Below, piece after piece: positions 45,053-53,276 of a DNA stretch of 64,000 bases. Source of the stretch: Ornithomonoglobus_A sp045532455 (GTDB taxonomy: Bacteria > Bacillota > Clostridia > UBA1381). The first letter of the stretch is position 1. Each line of letters begins with the position of its first letter. The position numbers were made by a program, and so were the translations under genes. The notes below the pieces were generated by a model. The model was not told the DNA's origin and did not search any database. It saw only the letters and a program-made list of their open reading frames with translations. The stretch covers positions 11,029 through 75,028 of the forward strand of contig JAZSFX010000038.1 in NCBI GenBank assembly GCA_045532455.1, given 5' to 3'.

Positions 45053-46681
45053 TTAATACATTCCGCCCATAGATGACGGATCCATAGCCGGTGCAGCCGC
45101 CGGAGGCTCCGGTTTATCTGCAACAAGGCTCTCTGTTGTAAGTACCATAGAAGCTACTGATGCAGCATTCTGCAGAGCACTTCTTGTAACTTTTACAGGG
45201 TCAACAATACCATTTTCGAGCATATCTACATACTCTTCCTTAAGTGCATTAAAGCCTACACCTGCTTTTTGAGCTTTTACTTTGTCAACAATTACACTGC
45301 CCTCAAGACCTGCATTCTTGGCAATTTGCCAGCAAGGCTCTTCAAGTGCTTTAATAACAATCTGCACGCCCGTTCTTTCGTCGCCCTCTGTTGTGTCGAG
45401 AAGTTTTTCAACCGCACCTATTACGTCGATATAGCTTGTGCCGCCGCCTGCAATTATACCTTCTTCAACTGCTGCCTTTGTAGCTGCAAGAGCGTCTTCG
45501 ATTCTCAGCTTCATTTCTTTCATTTCTGTTTCTGTTGCCGCACCAACCTTGATTACTGCAACACCGCCTGCAAGCTTTGCAAGTCTTTCTTGAAGTTTTT
45601 CTTTATCAAACTCAGAAGTTGACGCTGCAATAGAATTCTTTATTACACTTATTCTTGCAGCTATTTCGTCTTTTGAGCCTGCACCGTCAACAATTACAGT
45701 GTTCTCCTTCATAATCTTAACCTGTCTTGCACGGCCAAGCTGTGATATTTGTGTGTCCTTAAGCTCAAGACCAAGCTCCTCAGATATAACCTCACCGCCT
45801 GTAAGAATTGCAATATCCTGAAGCATTTCCTTACGTCTGTCGCCAAAGCCAGGTGCTTTAACAGGCACACAAGTGAATGTACCTCGGAGCTTGTTAACAA
45901 TAAGAGTTGAAAGTGCTTCGCCCTCAACATCTTCGGCAATAATAACCATCTTTTTGCCTGCCTGAACAAGCTGCTCTAATAATGGAAGAATTTCTTGTAT
46001 GTTAGAAATCTTTTTATCTGTTATAAGAATATATGCATCGTCGATAACTGCTTCCATCTTATCTGTATCAGTTACCATATAAGGTGTTATATAACCTCTG
46101 TCAAATTGCATACCCTCAACTGTCTCGGAATATGTTTCTGCAGTTTTTGATTCTTCTATTGTGATAACACCGTCAGCAGTTACCTTTTCCATTGCATCTG
46201 CAATTAATGCGCCAACTTCCTCGTTTGCTGCACTAACTGCGGCTACTCTTGCAATATCGTCTTTACCCGAAACCTTTCTTGCAGATGAAAGAAGATTCTT
46301 AACTGCCTCGTCAACTGCCTTTTGGATACCCTTTCTTATAATCATCGGGTTTGCACCTGCGGCAACGTTCTTTAAGCCCTCTCTTACAAGTGCCTGTGCA
46401 AGAAGTGTTGCAGTTGTTGTACCATCTCCAGCAACGTCGTTAGTTTTTGTTGCAACTTCTTTAACAAGCTGTGCACCCATATTTTCGAATGCATCGTCAA
46501 GCTCAATTTCCTTTGCTATTGTAACACCGTCATTAGTGATTAGCGGAGCACCAAACTTCTTATCTAAAACAACATTTCTTCCCTTTGGACCAAGTGTTAT
46601 TTTAACTGTATCCGCTAATTGATTTATACCGTTTTCAAGAGCGTGTCTTGCTTCTTGACCGTATTTGATTTGTTTAGCCAT
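45053..46681 (-). CDS. groL: Chaperonin GroEL
   Basis: GroEL is the 14-subunit ATP-driven folding chamber. The 542 residues match the standard length. The ATP-site LGPKGRNVVLD and AGDGTTTATLLA motifs, the signature AAVEEGIIAGGGTSYIDV and the flexible C-terminal tail ending in MDPSSMGGMY are all present. It follows groES after 35 bases, under the CIRCE element. Confidence 0.98.
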   Translation of the reverse strand: MAKQIKYGQEARHALENGINQLADTVKITLGPKGRNVVLDKKFGAPLITNDGVTIAKEIELDDAFENMGAQLVKEVATKTNDVAGDGTTTATLLAQALVREGLKNVAAGANPMIIRKGIQKAVDEAVKNLLSSARKVSGKDDIARVAAVSAANEEVGALIADAMEKVTADGVITIEESKTAETYSETVEGMQFDRGYITPYMVTDTDKMEAVIDDAYILITDKKISNIQEILPLLEQLVQAGKKMVIIAEDVEGEALSTLIVNKLRGTFTCVPVKAPGFGDRRKEMLQDIAILTGGEVISEELGLELKDTQISQLGRARQVKIMKENTVIVDGAGSKDEIAARISVIKNSIAASTSEFDKEKLQERLAKLAGGVAVIKVGAATETEMKEMKLRIEDALAATKAAVEEGIIAGGGTSYIDVIGAVEKLLDTTEGDERTGVQIVIKALEEPCWQIAKNAGLEGSVIVDKVKAQKAGVGFNALKEEYVDMLENGIVDPVKVTRSALQNAASVASMVLTTESLVADKPEPPAAAPAMDPSSMGGMY

Positions 46682-46716
46682 TATTTAAACCCTCTTTTCT
46701 TTATTTTTATATTGCA

Positions 46717-46992
46717 TTAGTCAGTAACTTTTGCCAATATATCTGATTGCTTTAAAATTGTGTATTCCTCGTTATCAAGCTTAACCTCTGTGCCTGCATA
46801 CTTAGAAATAAGCACCTTATCACCCACCGCTACTTCCATAACTACGTCTTTATCGCCAGGGCCTACTGCTACAACTTGTGCAACCTGTGGCTTCTCCTGT
46901 GCTTTTGCAGTTAAAATGATACCGCTTTTTGTTGTTTCCTCTGCTTCGAGCATTTTTATAACAACTCTGTCTGCCAATGGTTTTATGGTCAT
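46717..46992 (-). CDS. groS: Co-chaperonin GroES
   Basis: GroES caps the GroEL chamber as a heptamer. The 91 residues show the opening IKPLADRVVIKMLEAEETTKSGIIL with the mobile loop, GPGDKDVVMEVAVGDKVLISKYAGTEV and the final DILAKV. TAGGAGGT precedes ATG. Regulation by HrcA through CIRCE is expected. Confidence 0.97.
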   Translation of the reverse strand: MTIKPLADRVVIKMLEAEETTKSGIILTAKAQEKPQVAQVVAVGPGDKDVVMEVAVGDKVLISKYAGTEVKLDNEEYTILKQSDILAKVTD

Positions 46993-47058
46993 AATTTGTT
47001 ACCTCCTAAAAAATAATTTCTTTATAAATACCGCGATTTCCAAGCAAATCGCCCATCA

Positions 47059-47085
47059 TTAGCACTCACCTCGTTGGATTGCTAA
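47059..47085. promoter_or_regulatory. CIRCE operator (HrcA site) upstream of groESL
   Basis: TTAGCACTC-N9-GATTGCTAA differs from the consensus TTAGCACTC-N9-GAGTGCTAA at one base. HrcA repressor would bind here. hrcA itself is not in the window. Confidence 0.92.
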
Positions 47086-47093
47086 CAATAGAT

Positions 47094-47122
47094 ATTATGG
47101 TACTTTTTAGTGAAATAAGCAA
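47094..47122 (-). promoter_or_regulatory. groESL promoter
   Basis: On the minus strand TTGCTT (47122-47117) and CATAAT (47099-47094) are 17 bases apart. CIRCE then lies at the transcription start, the usual arrangement. Confidence 0.6.
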
Positions 47123-47271
47123 ACGTGCACAATGTTCGTTTTTAAGGGTTTTGGTTAAATTTTCTTTTAATTACTCTGTTTTTCTTTCATTTTCTCCAAA
47201 ATACGAATTTAACAAAATGTTAATAAATGACTTTTTTTATTAATAAATTCCTTAATTTGTTAATAAATATA

Positions 47272-47640
47272 TCAGCTTGCAAAGTTTTCGATTAAGGCAC
47301 GTGCTTCGTCAAGACTTTGACATTCTATGCCCTCTTTAAGTTGTTCAATGTCATCTTTTGGGAACATACTTACACTTATTTTTATGCTGTATATCATTTC
47401 TTCACCGCTTTGTGTTACTCTTAAAAGACTAAGCTCGTCGTCTTTTAGCTTAACACTGTATTGCAGTTTCTCGGTGATTGTTGTTGGCATTGATACACTC
47501 ATAAGCTCGTTTTTAGATACCGTTCTTGATACAACGGGTTTTGGGGTGCGGAGCATACCAACAAAAAACCCTGCTCCAAAAAACATAATTACAAGCAATA
47601 CATATGCACAAACCATTATTATATTACTCTTTTTTTCCAT
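47272..47640 (-). CDS. Membrane protein with BofC-like C-terminal domain
   Basis: The start is ATG 47640 because TTTTGGAGG lies six bases upstream; earlier in-frame ATGs lack a site. The 122 residues have one N-terminal membrane helix (about 6-28) and an extracytoplasmic part. The latter (YSVKLKDDELSLLRVTQSGEEMIYSIKISVSMFPKDDIEQLKEGI, ending in EARALIENF) resembles the BofC C-terminal domain of sporulation checkpoints and of many clostridial membrane proteins. It follows the Spo0A-like gene by 61 bases on the same strand, so a shared developmental or signalling role is possible. Confidence 0.6.
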   Translation of the reverse strand: MEKKSNIIMVCAYVLLVIMFFGAGFFVGMLRTPKPVVSRTVSKNELMSVSMPTTITEKLQYSVKLKDDELSLLRVTQSGEEMIYSIKISVSMFPKDDIEQLKEGIECQSLDEARALIENFAS

Positions 47641-47701
47641 AATAGCCTCCAAAAAATTTTTAGTATTTGCCATTATTTCCAAAAACTTATGGATTTATAC
47701 A

Positions 47702-48250
47702 TCAGCACGGTGCATTAATCTGTAAACGTATTTTGTCGGAAAGGGTTGCAATAAATTCTGAGTTTGTGGGACGTATGCTATTTAAGTTACTGTAGCCGAA
47801 TATCTGCTCAACTGACGAGTTTCTTCCCCTTACCCACGCAGTTTCGATAGCGTGGCGCATTGCCCTTTCTACTCTGTCGGAGGTGGTATTGAATATTTTC
47901 GCAATATCGGGATATAACTGTTTGGTTATAAAATCGAGAATAGTTATATCCTCAATACACATTATTATGGCTTTTCTTAAATACTGATACCCCTTTATGT
48001 GTGGCGGTACACCGATATTTCTCAGGTGCTCGCTTACGGTAAATTCAAGATTTTTTCTTGAAGTGTCATTCCCTGTTTTGTTACTCTCCACCACTTCACT
48101 TTCGAACGGTTGCGGTTTTATTATGTAACTATCCTCTCCATATTTGAATGTGATTGAGTGTGCTTTTTCTTTGCTTTGAAAGAATTCCTCTAAAGACATT
48201 ACAGTATTATTTTCGTAATCTGCAACTAAAAGTGATACTTTATTTGACAT
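47702..48250 (-). CDS. Spo0A-like DNA-binding protein with a truncated receiver
   Basis: The 182 residues end in a clear Spo0A effector domain (about 68-180): VSEHLRNIGVPPHIKGYQYL, LYPDIAKIFNTTSDRVERAM, AIETAWVRG, IFGYSN and PTNSEFIATLSDKIRL. Spo0A, the master regulator of sporulation, has about 260 residues with a full phospho-acceptor domain. Here only about 65 residues precede the effector. They start like a receiver (KVSLLVADYENNTVMSLEEF) but lack the central strands and phosphorylatable Asp. It could be a constitutive or decayed paralogue. GGAGGAAAATAAA precedes the ATG. Confidence 0.85.
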   Translation of the reverse strand: MSNKVSLLVADYENNTVMSLEEFFQSKEKAHSITFKYGEDSYIIKPQPFESEVVESNKTGNDTSRKNLEFTVSEHLRNIGVPPHIKGYQYLRKAIIMCIEDITILDFITKQLYPDIAKIFNTTSDRVERAMRHAIETAWVRGRNSSVEQIFGYSNLNSIRPTNSEFIATLSDKIRLQINAPC

Positions 48251-48279
48251 TTTATTTTCCTCCTTTTTGTGTTTAGGCT

Positions 48280-48308
48280 ATAATATACCAAATTTCTACA
48301 TTTTTCAA
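48280..48308 (-). promoter_or_regulatory. Promoter of the Spo0A-like gene
   Basis: On the minus strand TTGAAA (48308-48303) and TATTAT (48285-48280) are 17 bases apart. No 0A box or sigma-H motif was recognised. Confidence 0.6.
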
Positions 48309-48349
48309 TATGTTTTTTGCTTTTTTGGCACATTTACATTTTTGCACAC

Positions 48350-48376
48350 AAAAAATGCGTCTTTTTAACGCATTTT
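48350..48376 (-). terminator. Minus-strand terminator before the Spo0A-like gene
   Basis: A 9-bp stem AAAATGCGT/ACGCATTTT (48352-48360 with 48368-48376), followed on the minus strand by six T. It would end transcripts from the DUF421-DUF4363 operon. Confidence 0.7.
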
Positions 48377-48502
48377 AAGACATTAATTTTACTTTTATAA
48401 AAAAATATGGCGTAAATTCTTGGTTTTCGAACGCGTGTGTAAAAAAACTGTTACTTTGTATCACACAATTTTTACACTTTTGTGTAAACTGACAAGAAAA
48501 AA

Positions 48503-48588
48503 AGGATAGTCTGTGTTGATTCGACATTGCGAGTTTCAAATCCGTAGGATTTATATGTCTTGGCAATAGAATTGATACAGACTGTCCT
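48503..48588 (+). repeat. 86-nt hairpin element with wobble-paired arms
   Basis: The left arm 48503-48522 and right arm 48569-48588 pair at all 20 positions if four G-T pairs are allowed on the plus strand. Inside are GACAT/ATGTC and a six-pair AAATCC-GTA-GGATTT hairpin, with an alternative TTGC/GCAA closing pair. It lies between the DUF4363 and Spo0A-like genes, both on the minus strand. It may be a structured RNA or a small palindromic repeat. No coding potential was seen. Confidence 0.5.
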
Positions 48589-48606
48589 CTTAAGAGTTTA
48601 TATCTA

Positions 48607-48987
48607 CTATAGAATATTTTCTATTTTTAATTTAAAATTTCTCGGCAGACTTTTTATTAAAAAATCAAGCTTGTAGCACCTTGACAGCGCCTGCTTTTTA
48701 TCCTCCTCCTCGGCAAATGCTAAAAGCTCGGCAAGATAGCCCTCTATATCGTCAAGCTCCTGATGGTTTCCAACCGCATCCATAAGCGCGCGCTTTTTTC
48801 GCACAAAATCTATTAAAGACTTGGTTTCGCCCACAGCCTCTATATAGTTCTCCTCAAGAATATGCATAGTTATGTCGTCATTTTTTAATAGCATTTTTTC
48901 GGAGGTTTTTTCGAGGTGGCTTGTATATGCTATGCTTCCTCCAACACTCAGAGCAATAATTGTCAATGCAATAATAACACTTCTCAT
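48607..48987 (-). CDS. DUF4363-family protein
   Basis: This 126-residue protein has an N-terminal membrane or signal-anchor helix (about 3-22) and a helical extracytoplasmic domain rich in Glu/Leu. The pattern fits DUF4363, a clostridial family whose genes typically sit next to DUF421 (YetF-like) genes. Here it begins one base after the DUF421 gene. Function unknown. Confidence 0.8.
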   Translation of the reverse strand: MRSVIIALTIIALSVGGSIAYTSHLEKTSEKMLLKNDDITMHILEENYIEAVGETKSLIDFVRKKRALMDAVGNHQELDDIEGYLAELLAFAEEEDKKQALSRCYKLDFLIKSLPRNFKLKIENIL

Positions 48988-48988
48988 A

Positions 48989-49630
48989 TTATTTTATCTT
49001 CTCCTGAACAAATAACTCACCATCATCAGAAAGTGATGCAATAAACACCTTTTTTATTGATTTTATACCCTTTTTTTCGAGTTTTTTCTTTATTACGGAC
49101 AGTGAATAACCGCTGCGCTTTAATTCTTCTTCATTTACAGTACCGTCGGATATTACCATAAAGGGCACAGAGCCATCGCCGCCGCTTTTTTTCTTTTCTA
49201 TTATACTCAGTTTACCGCTTGTTTCTACTATTGCAACCTCAACGTCGCGAATGTCGGCACTTCCGATAAATCTCAGCTCCCAAATTAAATCGTCAAGATT
49301 AAACCTGAGTTTCCTTAGCTCGGATTCGATTATTCTACCGTTATATATAACAATGCTCGGCTCGCCCGTTATAACCTTTCGTGCCCATTTGAATTTGAGC
49401 GCAAGGTACGATAAAAGCACCTCTGCCATAATAAGTGTAAGTACTGGTATTATACCCGTGAGGATAGGAATATCAATATCCTGCATAGGCACAGATGCAA
49501 GGTCAGAAATCATTATTGCAACAACCAATTCCGATGGCTGAAGCTCGCCAAGCTGACGTTTACCCATTATCCTCAAAGATATTATAACTGCAAAATACAA
49601 TATTAATGTACGAAAAAAAATAATAAGCAC
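48989..49630 (-). CDS. DUF421/YetF-family membrane protein
   Basis: The protein has three N-terminal membrane helices and a C-terminal cytosolic alpha/beta domain. The family core ISLRIMGKRQLGELQPSELVVAIMISDLA and the later GEPSIVIYNGRIIESELRKLRFNLDDL are clear. I prefer the GTG at 49630 (213 residues) because GAGGTG lies 6 bases upstream; a GTG at 49639 would add three residues. YetF-type proteins of Bacillus are spore-membrane or envelope proteins, some involved in germinant receptor assembly. The start codon sits inside a terminator-like hairpin. Confidence 0.85.
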   Translation of the reverse strand: MLIIFFRTLILYFAVIISLRIMGKRQLGELQPSELVVAIMISDLASVPMQDIDIPILTGIIPVLTLIMAEVLLSYLALKFKWARKVITGEPSIVIYNGRIIESELRKLRFNLDDLIWELRFIGSADIRDVEVAIVETSGKLSIIEKKKSGGDGSVPFMVISDGTVNEEELKRSGYSLSVIKKKLEKKGIKSIKKVFIASLSDDGELFVQEKIK

Positions 49631-49654
49631 TTTTTTCACCTCGTGCTTATTATT
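49613..49654 (-). terminator. Terminator-like hairpin overlapping the DUF421 start codon
   Basis: On the minus strand AATAATAAGCAC (49654-49643) and GTGCTTATTATT (49630-49619) pair perfectly over 12 bp, followed by a T run. The loop (49642-49631) holds the GAGGTG ribosome-binding site. The right arm begins with the likely GTG start codon. Confidence 0.65.
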
Positions 49655-49681
49655 TACAGTTATTTAAACAAAAATACAATA

Positions 49682-51214
49682 TTACACCACAACCGCCTCG
49701 GCAACCTTGATACCGTCTACCGCCGCCGAAACAATTCCGCCTGCATAGCCTGCGCCCTCACCGCAAGGGTACAAACCTTCTATATTTGACTGCATTGTTT
49801 CATCTCTTAAAATTCTTACCGGTGCTGATGAGCGTGTTTCGGGTACTGTTATAACCGCTCCAGACATTGCAAAGCCAGGTAGCTTGCCATCAAGCTTAAT
49901 AAGCCCCTCGCGCATTGCTTTTACAACAAAATCGGGTAAAACTTCGGATATATCAGTCCACGTTACACCCATTTGATACGTAGGCTCTACCTTTTCTCCA
50001 CTGACTCCCGTGCCTAAAAAATCACCAACATACTGAGCAGGCGCTTTATACGTGTTATTTGCCACTCTGTATGCTTTTTCTTCAATTTCACGTTGAAGAT
50101 ACATTCCCGCCAATACATCATCAGAGCCAAAATCCCCCGGTGTAACACTAACAAGTAAGGCACTGTTTGCATTCTTGCCATCGCGCGTATAGTAGCTCAT
50201 ACCGTTTGTTACTATTGCACCCTTTTCGGAGGCTGACGCCATAACATACCCACCAGGACACATACAGAATGTATACACACCTCTGCCATCTTCGAGATGA
50301 CACGATAGCTTGTAGTCTGCCGCACCAAGTTTTTTGTGGAATTCTCCGTATTGAGCCTTGTTTATCATTTCCTGTGGGTGTTCTATCCTTCCCCCAACAG
50401 AAAAGCTTTTTTGCTCCATTTTGATACCGCAATCTTTCAACATTACATAGGTATCTCTTGCACTGTGTCCCGTTGCAAGTACAATTTTTTGAGTTTCTAT
50501 TGTGTAGTCATTATTTACTACACAACCCGTTATTTTACAGTCTTGTATTTTAAGTGTGGTGAGTTGACTTTCAAAACGTACCTCGCCACCGTTTTTTATT
50601 ATCTCACGACGCATAGAACGTACCATATTATACAAATTATCCGTTCCTATATGCGGCTTGGCAAGATACATAATTTCTTCGGGTGCACCGTTTTTGGCAA
50701 ATACCTCGAGAACTTTTTTTATACGAAAATCCTTTGTTCCTGTTGTGAGCTTACCATCCGAAAATGTGCCTGCACCGCCCTCACCAAACTGAACATTTGA
50801 ATTTTCATCTAAAATTCCGTTTTTAGAGAAGTTATCGACGTCTTTTTTTCGTTCCTCAACACATTTGCCGCGCTCTAAGAGTATTACCTTATATCCGTTC
50901 TCCGACAAGACATAAGCGCACATCAAACCTGCGGGGCCGGCACCTGCAATTACTATGGGTGCACTGTTCTTTTTACCCCGTGGGAACTTATATGACGTTT
51001 TATGAGAAAACTCTGCATGTTTATTTTTCTTCACCAAAAGAAGTTCATCATCTGCGCACAAATCAACAGTGTACACATAATGAACATCGTGTTTTTTTCG
51101 TGCATCGAGAGATTTCTTTATAATTGTTATATCCCTTGCACTTGGTATTTCTTTTTTTATTTTCTGGTATATATCCTCCCCGATGGGAAGCTTTATATCT
51201 CTTATTCGTATCAT
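49682..51214 (-). CDS. NAD(P)/FAD-dependent oxidoreductase (COG2509-like)
   Basis: The start is ATG 51214, one base after the U32 peptidase stop, giving 510 residues. An N-terminal ~80-residue basic domain is followed by the dinucleotide-binding motif VIAGAGPAGLMCAYVLSENG. Later come FGEGGAGTFSDGKLTTG, KIVLATGHSARDTY and the C-terminal LYPCGEGAGYAGGIVSAAVDG, typical of a widespread family of uncharacterised FAD dehydrogenases. The substrate is unknown. Overlap-like spacing ties it to the trhP-trmR-mltG cluster. Confidence 0.85.
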   Translation of the reverse strand: MIRIRDIKLPIGEDIYQKIKKEIPSARDITIIKKSLDARKKHDVHYVYTVDLCADDELLLVKKNKHAEFSHKTSYKFPRGKKNSAPIVIAGAGPAGLMCAYVLSENGYKVILLERGKCVEERKKDVDNFSKNGILDENSNVQFGEGGAGTFSDGKLTTGTKDFRIKKVLEVFAKNGAPEEIMYLAKPHIGTDNLYNMVRSMRREIIKNGGEVRFESQLTTLKIQDCKITGCVVNNDYTIETQKIVLATGHSARDTYVMLKDCGIKMEQKSFSVGGRIEHPQEMINKAQYGEFHKKLGAADYKLSCHLEDGRGVYTFCMCPGGYVMASASEKGAIVTNGMSYYTRDGKNANSALLVSVTPGDFGSDDVLAGMYLQREIEEKAYRVANNTYKAPAQYVGDFLGTGVSGEKVEPTYQMGVTWTDISEVLPDFVVKAMREGLIKLDGKLPGFAMSGAVITVPETRSSAPVRILRDETMQSNIEGLYPCGEGAGYAGGIVSAAVDGIKVAEAVVV

Positions 51215-51215
51215 T

Positions 51216-52448
51216 TTAGTTATCGGCTCTCTTTTTGCGGAGCATTGCGCCCTCCCCAACAGGCTCATCACAGTTTATATAAACTGTCATTTGCGCGTGC
51301 GGAGCAACGTCTATGTCCTCACCCTTGTCGTTTTTCATATCGGTGATTATCTGTTTAAAGTATGGCTTTTGAGGCTGAATAATCTCTATTTCATCACCCT
51401 TGAAAAATCTGTTGCGCTGAGTGATTTTTGCCATTTTTGTTTTTTCGTCATACTCCTCAACCATGCCTATCAGGTCGTAGTCCCTTATATATGAGCTGTC
51501 GGTATACACCTGCGTATCCTTATCGGGCTTATGATAGTAAAAACCCGTAGTATAAGGGCGGTGGCTTACCTTACAAAGCTCTTCCAATTCCTCAGGATTA
51601 AATTTGTAATTTTCGGGGTCTTCAAAATATCTGTCAATTTCGCGTCTGTATGCGCCGACTACCGTTGCAACATAGTACGAGGTCTTTACTCTGCCCTCTA
51701 ATTTAAAGCTCGAAATTCCGCACTCAACCAATTCGGGAATATGCTCTATCATACACAGGTCCTTTGAGTTGAATATGAATGTTCCTCTTTCGTTTTCGAA
51801 TATATCCATATATTCGTTAGGTCTTGTTTCTTCTACAAGCTTATAGTTCCATCTGCACGGATGCGAGCACGCGCCCTGATTTGCATCGCGGTTTGTCATA
51901 TAATTGGATAAAAGACATCTGCCCGAATACGAAATACACATAGCACCGTGTATGAATGCTTCAATCTCTAAATCCTCAGGAATTTTTTCGCGTATTTCTT
52001 TAATTTCTTTAAAAGACATTTCGCGAGCTAACACAACACGTTTTGCACCCATTTTATGCCACATTGTTGCACTGCGGTAATTTACGTTATTTGCTTGTGT
52101 GCTTATATGAATTGGCAATTCAGGAGCAAGAGAGCGCACCATATCAAACAACCCTAAATCTGCAATCAGGATTGCATCAAAACCAAGCGGGCGCACTTCC
52201 TCGATAAATTGCTCGAATTTTTCTATATCATCATTATGAGGCAGTATATTTGCGGTAAGATACACTTTTTTTCCGCGGTCGTGAGCATATTTTATACCCT
52301 CTTTCATATCCTCAATGCTAAAATTCTCCGCCGCTACTCTCAGACTATATGCCTCGCCGCCTATATACACTGCGTCTGCGCCAAAGTCTATTGCCGTTTT
52401 TAATTTTTCCAAACTGCCTCCAGGCGCTAATAATTCAGGCTTTTTCAT
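51216..52448 (-). CDS. trhP: U32-family protein, probable tRNA uridine 5-hydroxylation enzyme TrhP
   Basis: The 410 residues start at ATG 52448 (MKKPELLAPGGSLEKLKTAI) with AAAGGGA upstream; a TTG at 52469 is less likely. The U32 signature EAFIHGAMCISYSGRCLLSNYMTNRDANQGAC is present with its Cys cluster. U32 'peptidases' of the TrhP type make 5-hydroxyuridine at position 34 of tRNAs using prephenate. The order mltG, SAM methyltransferase, U32 matches the Bacillus yrrL-yrrM-yrrN/O cluster, which supports TrhP over a protease. Only one U32 gene is present here. Confidence 0.8.
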   Translation of the reverse strand: MKKPELLAPGGSLEKLKTAIDFGADAVYIGGEAYSLRVAAENFSIEDMKEGIKYAHDRGKKVYLTANILPHNDDIEKFEQFIEEVRPLGFDAILIADLGLFDMVRSLAPELPIHISTQANNVNYRSATMWHKMGAKRVVLAREMSFKEIKEIREKIPEDLEIEAFIHGAMCISYSGRCLLSNYMTNRDANQGACSHPCRWNYKLVEETRPNEYMDIFENERGTFIFNSKDLCMIEHIPELVECGISSFKLEGRVKTSYYVATVVGAYRREIDRYFEDPENYKFNPEELEELCKVSHRPYTTGFYYHKPDKDTQVYTDSSYIRDYDLIGMVEEYDEKTKMAKITQRNRFFKGDEIEIIQPQKPYFKQIITDMKNDKGEDIDVAPHAQMTVYINCDEPVGEGAMLRKKRADN

Positions 52449-52471
52449 TTTTGCAAAATTCCCTTTCAATA

Positions 52472-53137
52472 TTATATCTTAACCGAAATTGTTACGCCAT
52501 CACCAAGTGATAAAAGTGAGGTCTGCAACATTTTATGGTCCATAAGCAAATCTATATATGCTCTTAATCTTTTTACTATTGTTATTTTTCTTCTTACAAC
52601 GTGATTGTCGTCGGGTGTCATACCCTTATATAAAACATTGTCCGAAATCAATATTCCCCCCGTCTTTAACAGATCAACACATTTATTTAGCATATACATA
52701 TAATGTGCTTTTGGTCCGTCGAGGAATATTATATCAAAATACTCACTTTCCTCTATTGTGTATATATAGTCCTTGGCGTCTGCTTCAACAACGGTGATTT
52801 TATCCTCAAAACCCGCTTTTTTTATGTTCTCGCGTGCTATAAGAGCCAGATCGTGATTGTATTCCACTGTAATGATTTTTGCGTCTTCGTCCATACTCTG
52901 CGCCATCAATATAGCAGAATAGCCGATTGCACAACCAACCTCCAAAACCCGCTTTGGTCTTTTTATTTTTGTTATTACCGAGAGAAATCTTGCAGTTTCA
53001 GGCTCGACAATCGGGATACTGTTTTTCTCGGCATATTCCTCCAGATAATGCAAAAACTCGTCTTTATGCGTTGTCTTTTCTCTTAAATAACTTGTTATAT
53101 ACGGAGGAACTATGGCGTTCTCATCATATTCAATCAT
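52472..53137 (-). CDS. trmR: O-methyltransferase, probable TrmR (tRNA 5-hydroxyuridine methylation)
   Basis: This 221-residue class I SAM methyltransferase is of the catechol-O-methyltransferase-like family. Motif I is VLEVGCAIGYSAILMA, metal ligands are in YFDIIFLDGPKAHYM and LISDNVLY, and the C-terminus ends GDGVTISVKI. Bacillus YrrM/TrmR converts ho5U34 to mo5U34 in tRNA. The adjacent TrhP-like gene (24-base gap) and mltG upstream support this role. Other small-molecule substrates cannot be excluded. Confidence 0.8.
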   Translation of the reverse strand: MIEYDENAIVPPYITSYLREKTTHKDEFLHYLEEYAEKNSIPIVEPETARFLSVITKIKRPKRVLEVGCAIGYSAILMAQSMDEDAKIITVEYNHDLALIARENIKKAGFEDKITVVEADAKDYIYTIEESEYFDIIFLDGPKAHYMYMLNKCVDLLKTGGILISDNVLYKGMTPDDNHVVRRKITIVKRLRAYIDLLMDHKMLQTSLLSLGDGVTISVKI

Positions 53138-53174
53138 TTTTAGTTGTTCCTTTCAGTGCCCGATGGCACACCAA

Positions 53175-53275
53175 GTCTGAGAGAAAATTGTTCATATTGC
53201 CACTTGAAAAAGCGACGGCGTATGTTTGATACTCCGGGCTTTTGAAAATGGTAAGATGGGCAATTTTATTCAGAC
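53175..53275. repeat. Intergenic palindromic element, copy 3
   Basis: A 101-bp imperfect palindrome from GTCTGAGAGAAAATTGTTCA to GATGGGCAATTTTATTCAGAC. Inner pairs include TTGCCA/TGGTAA, AAAAGC/GCTTTT and CGGCGTAT/ATACTCCG. The TT of the left arm faces GG of the right arm as wobbles on the plus strand. The right end lies one base from the mltG stop codon. Confidence 0.7.
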
Positions 53276-53276
53276 T

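Noticed and set aside
48375..48566. 63-residue minus-strand frame
   Set aside because: It overlaps the 86-nt hairpin and a terminator arm, and has no ribosome-binding site or family resemblance.
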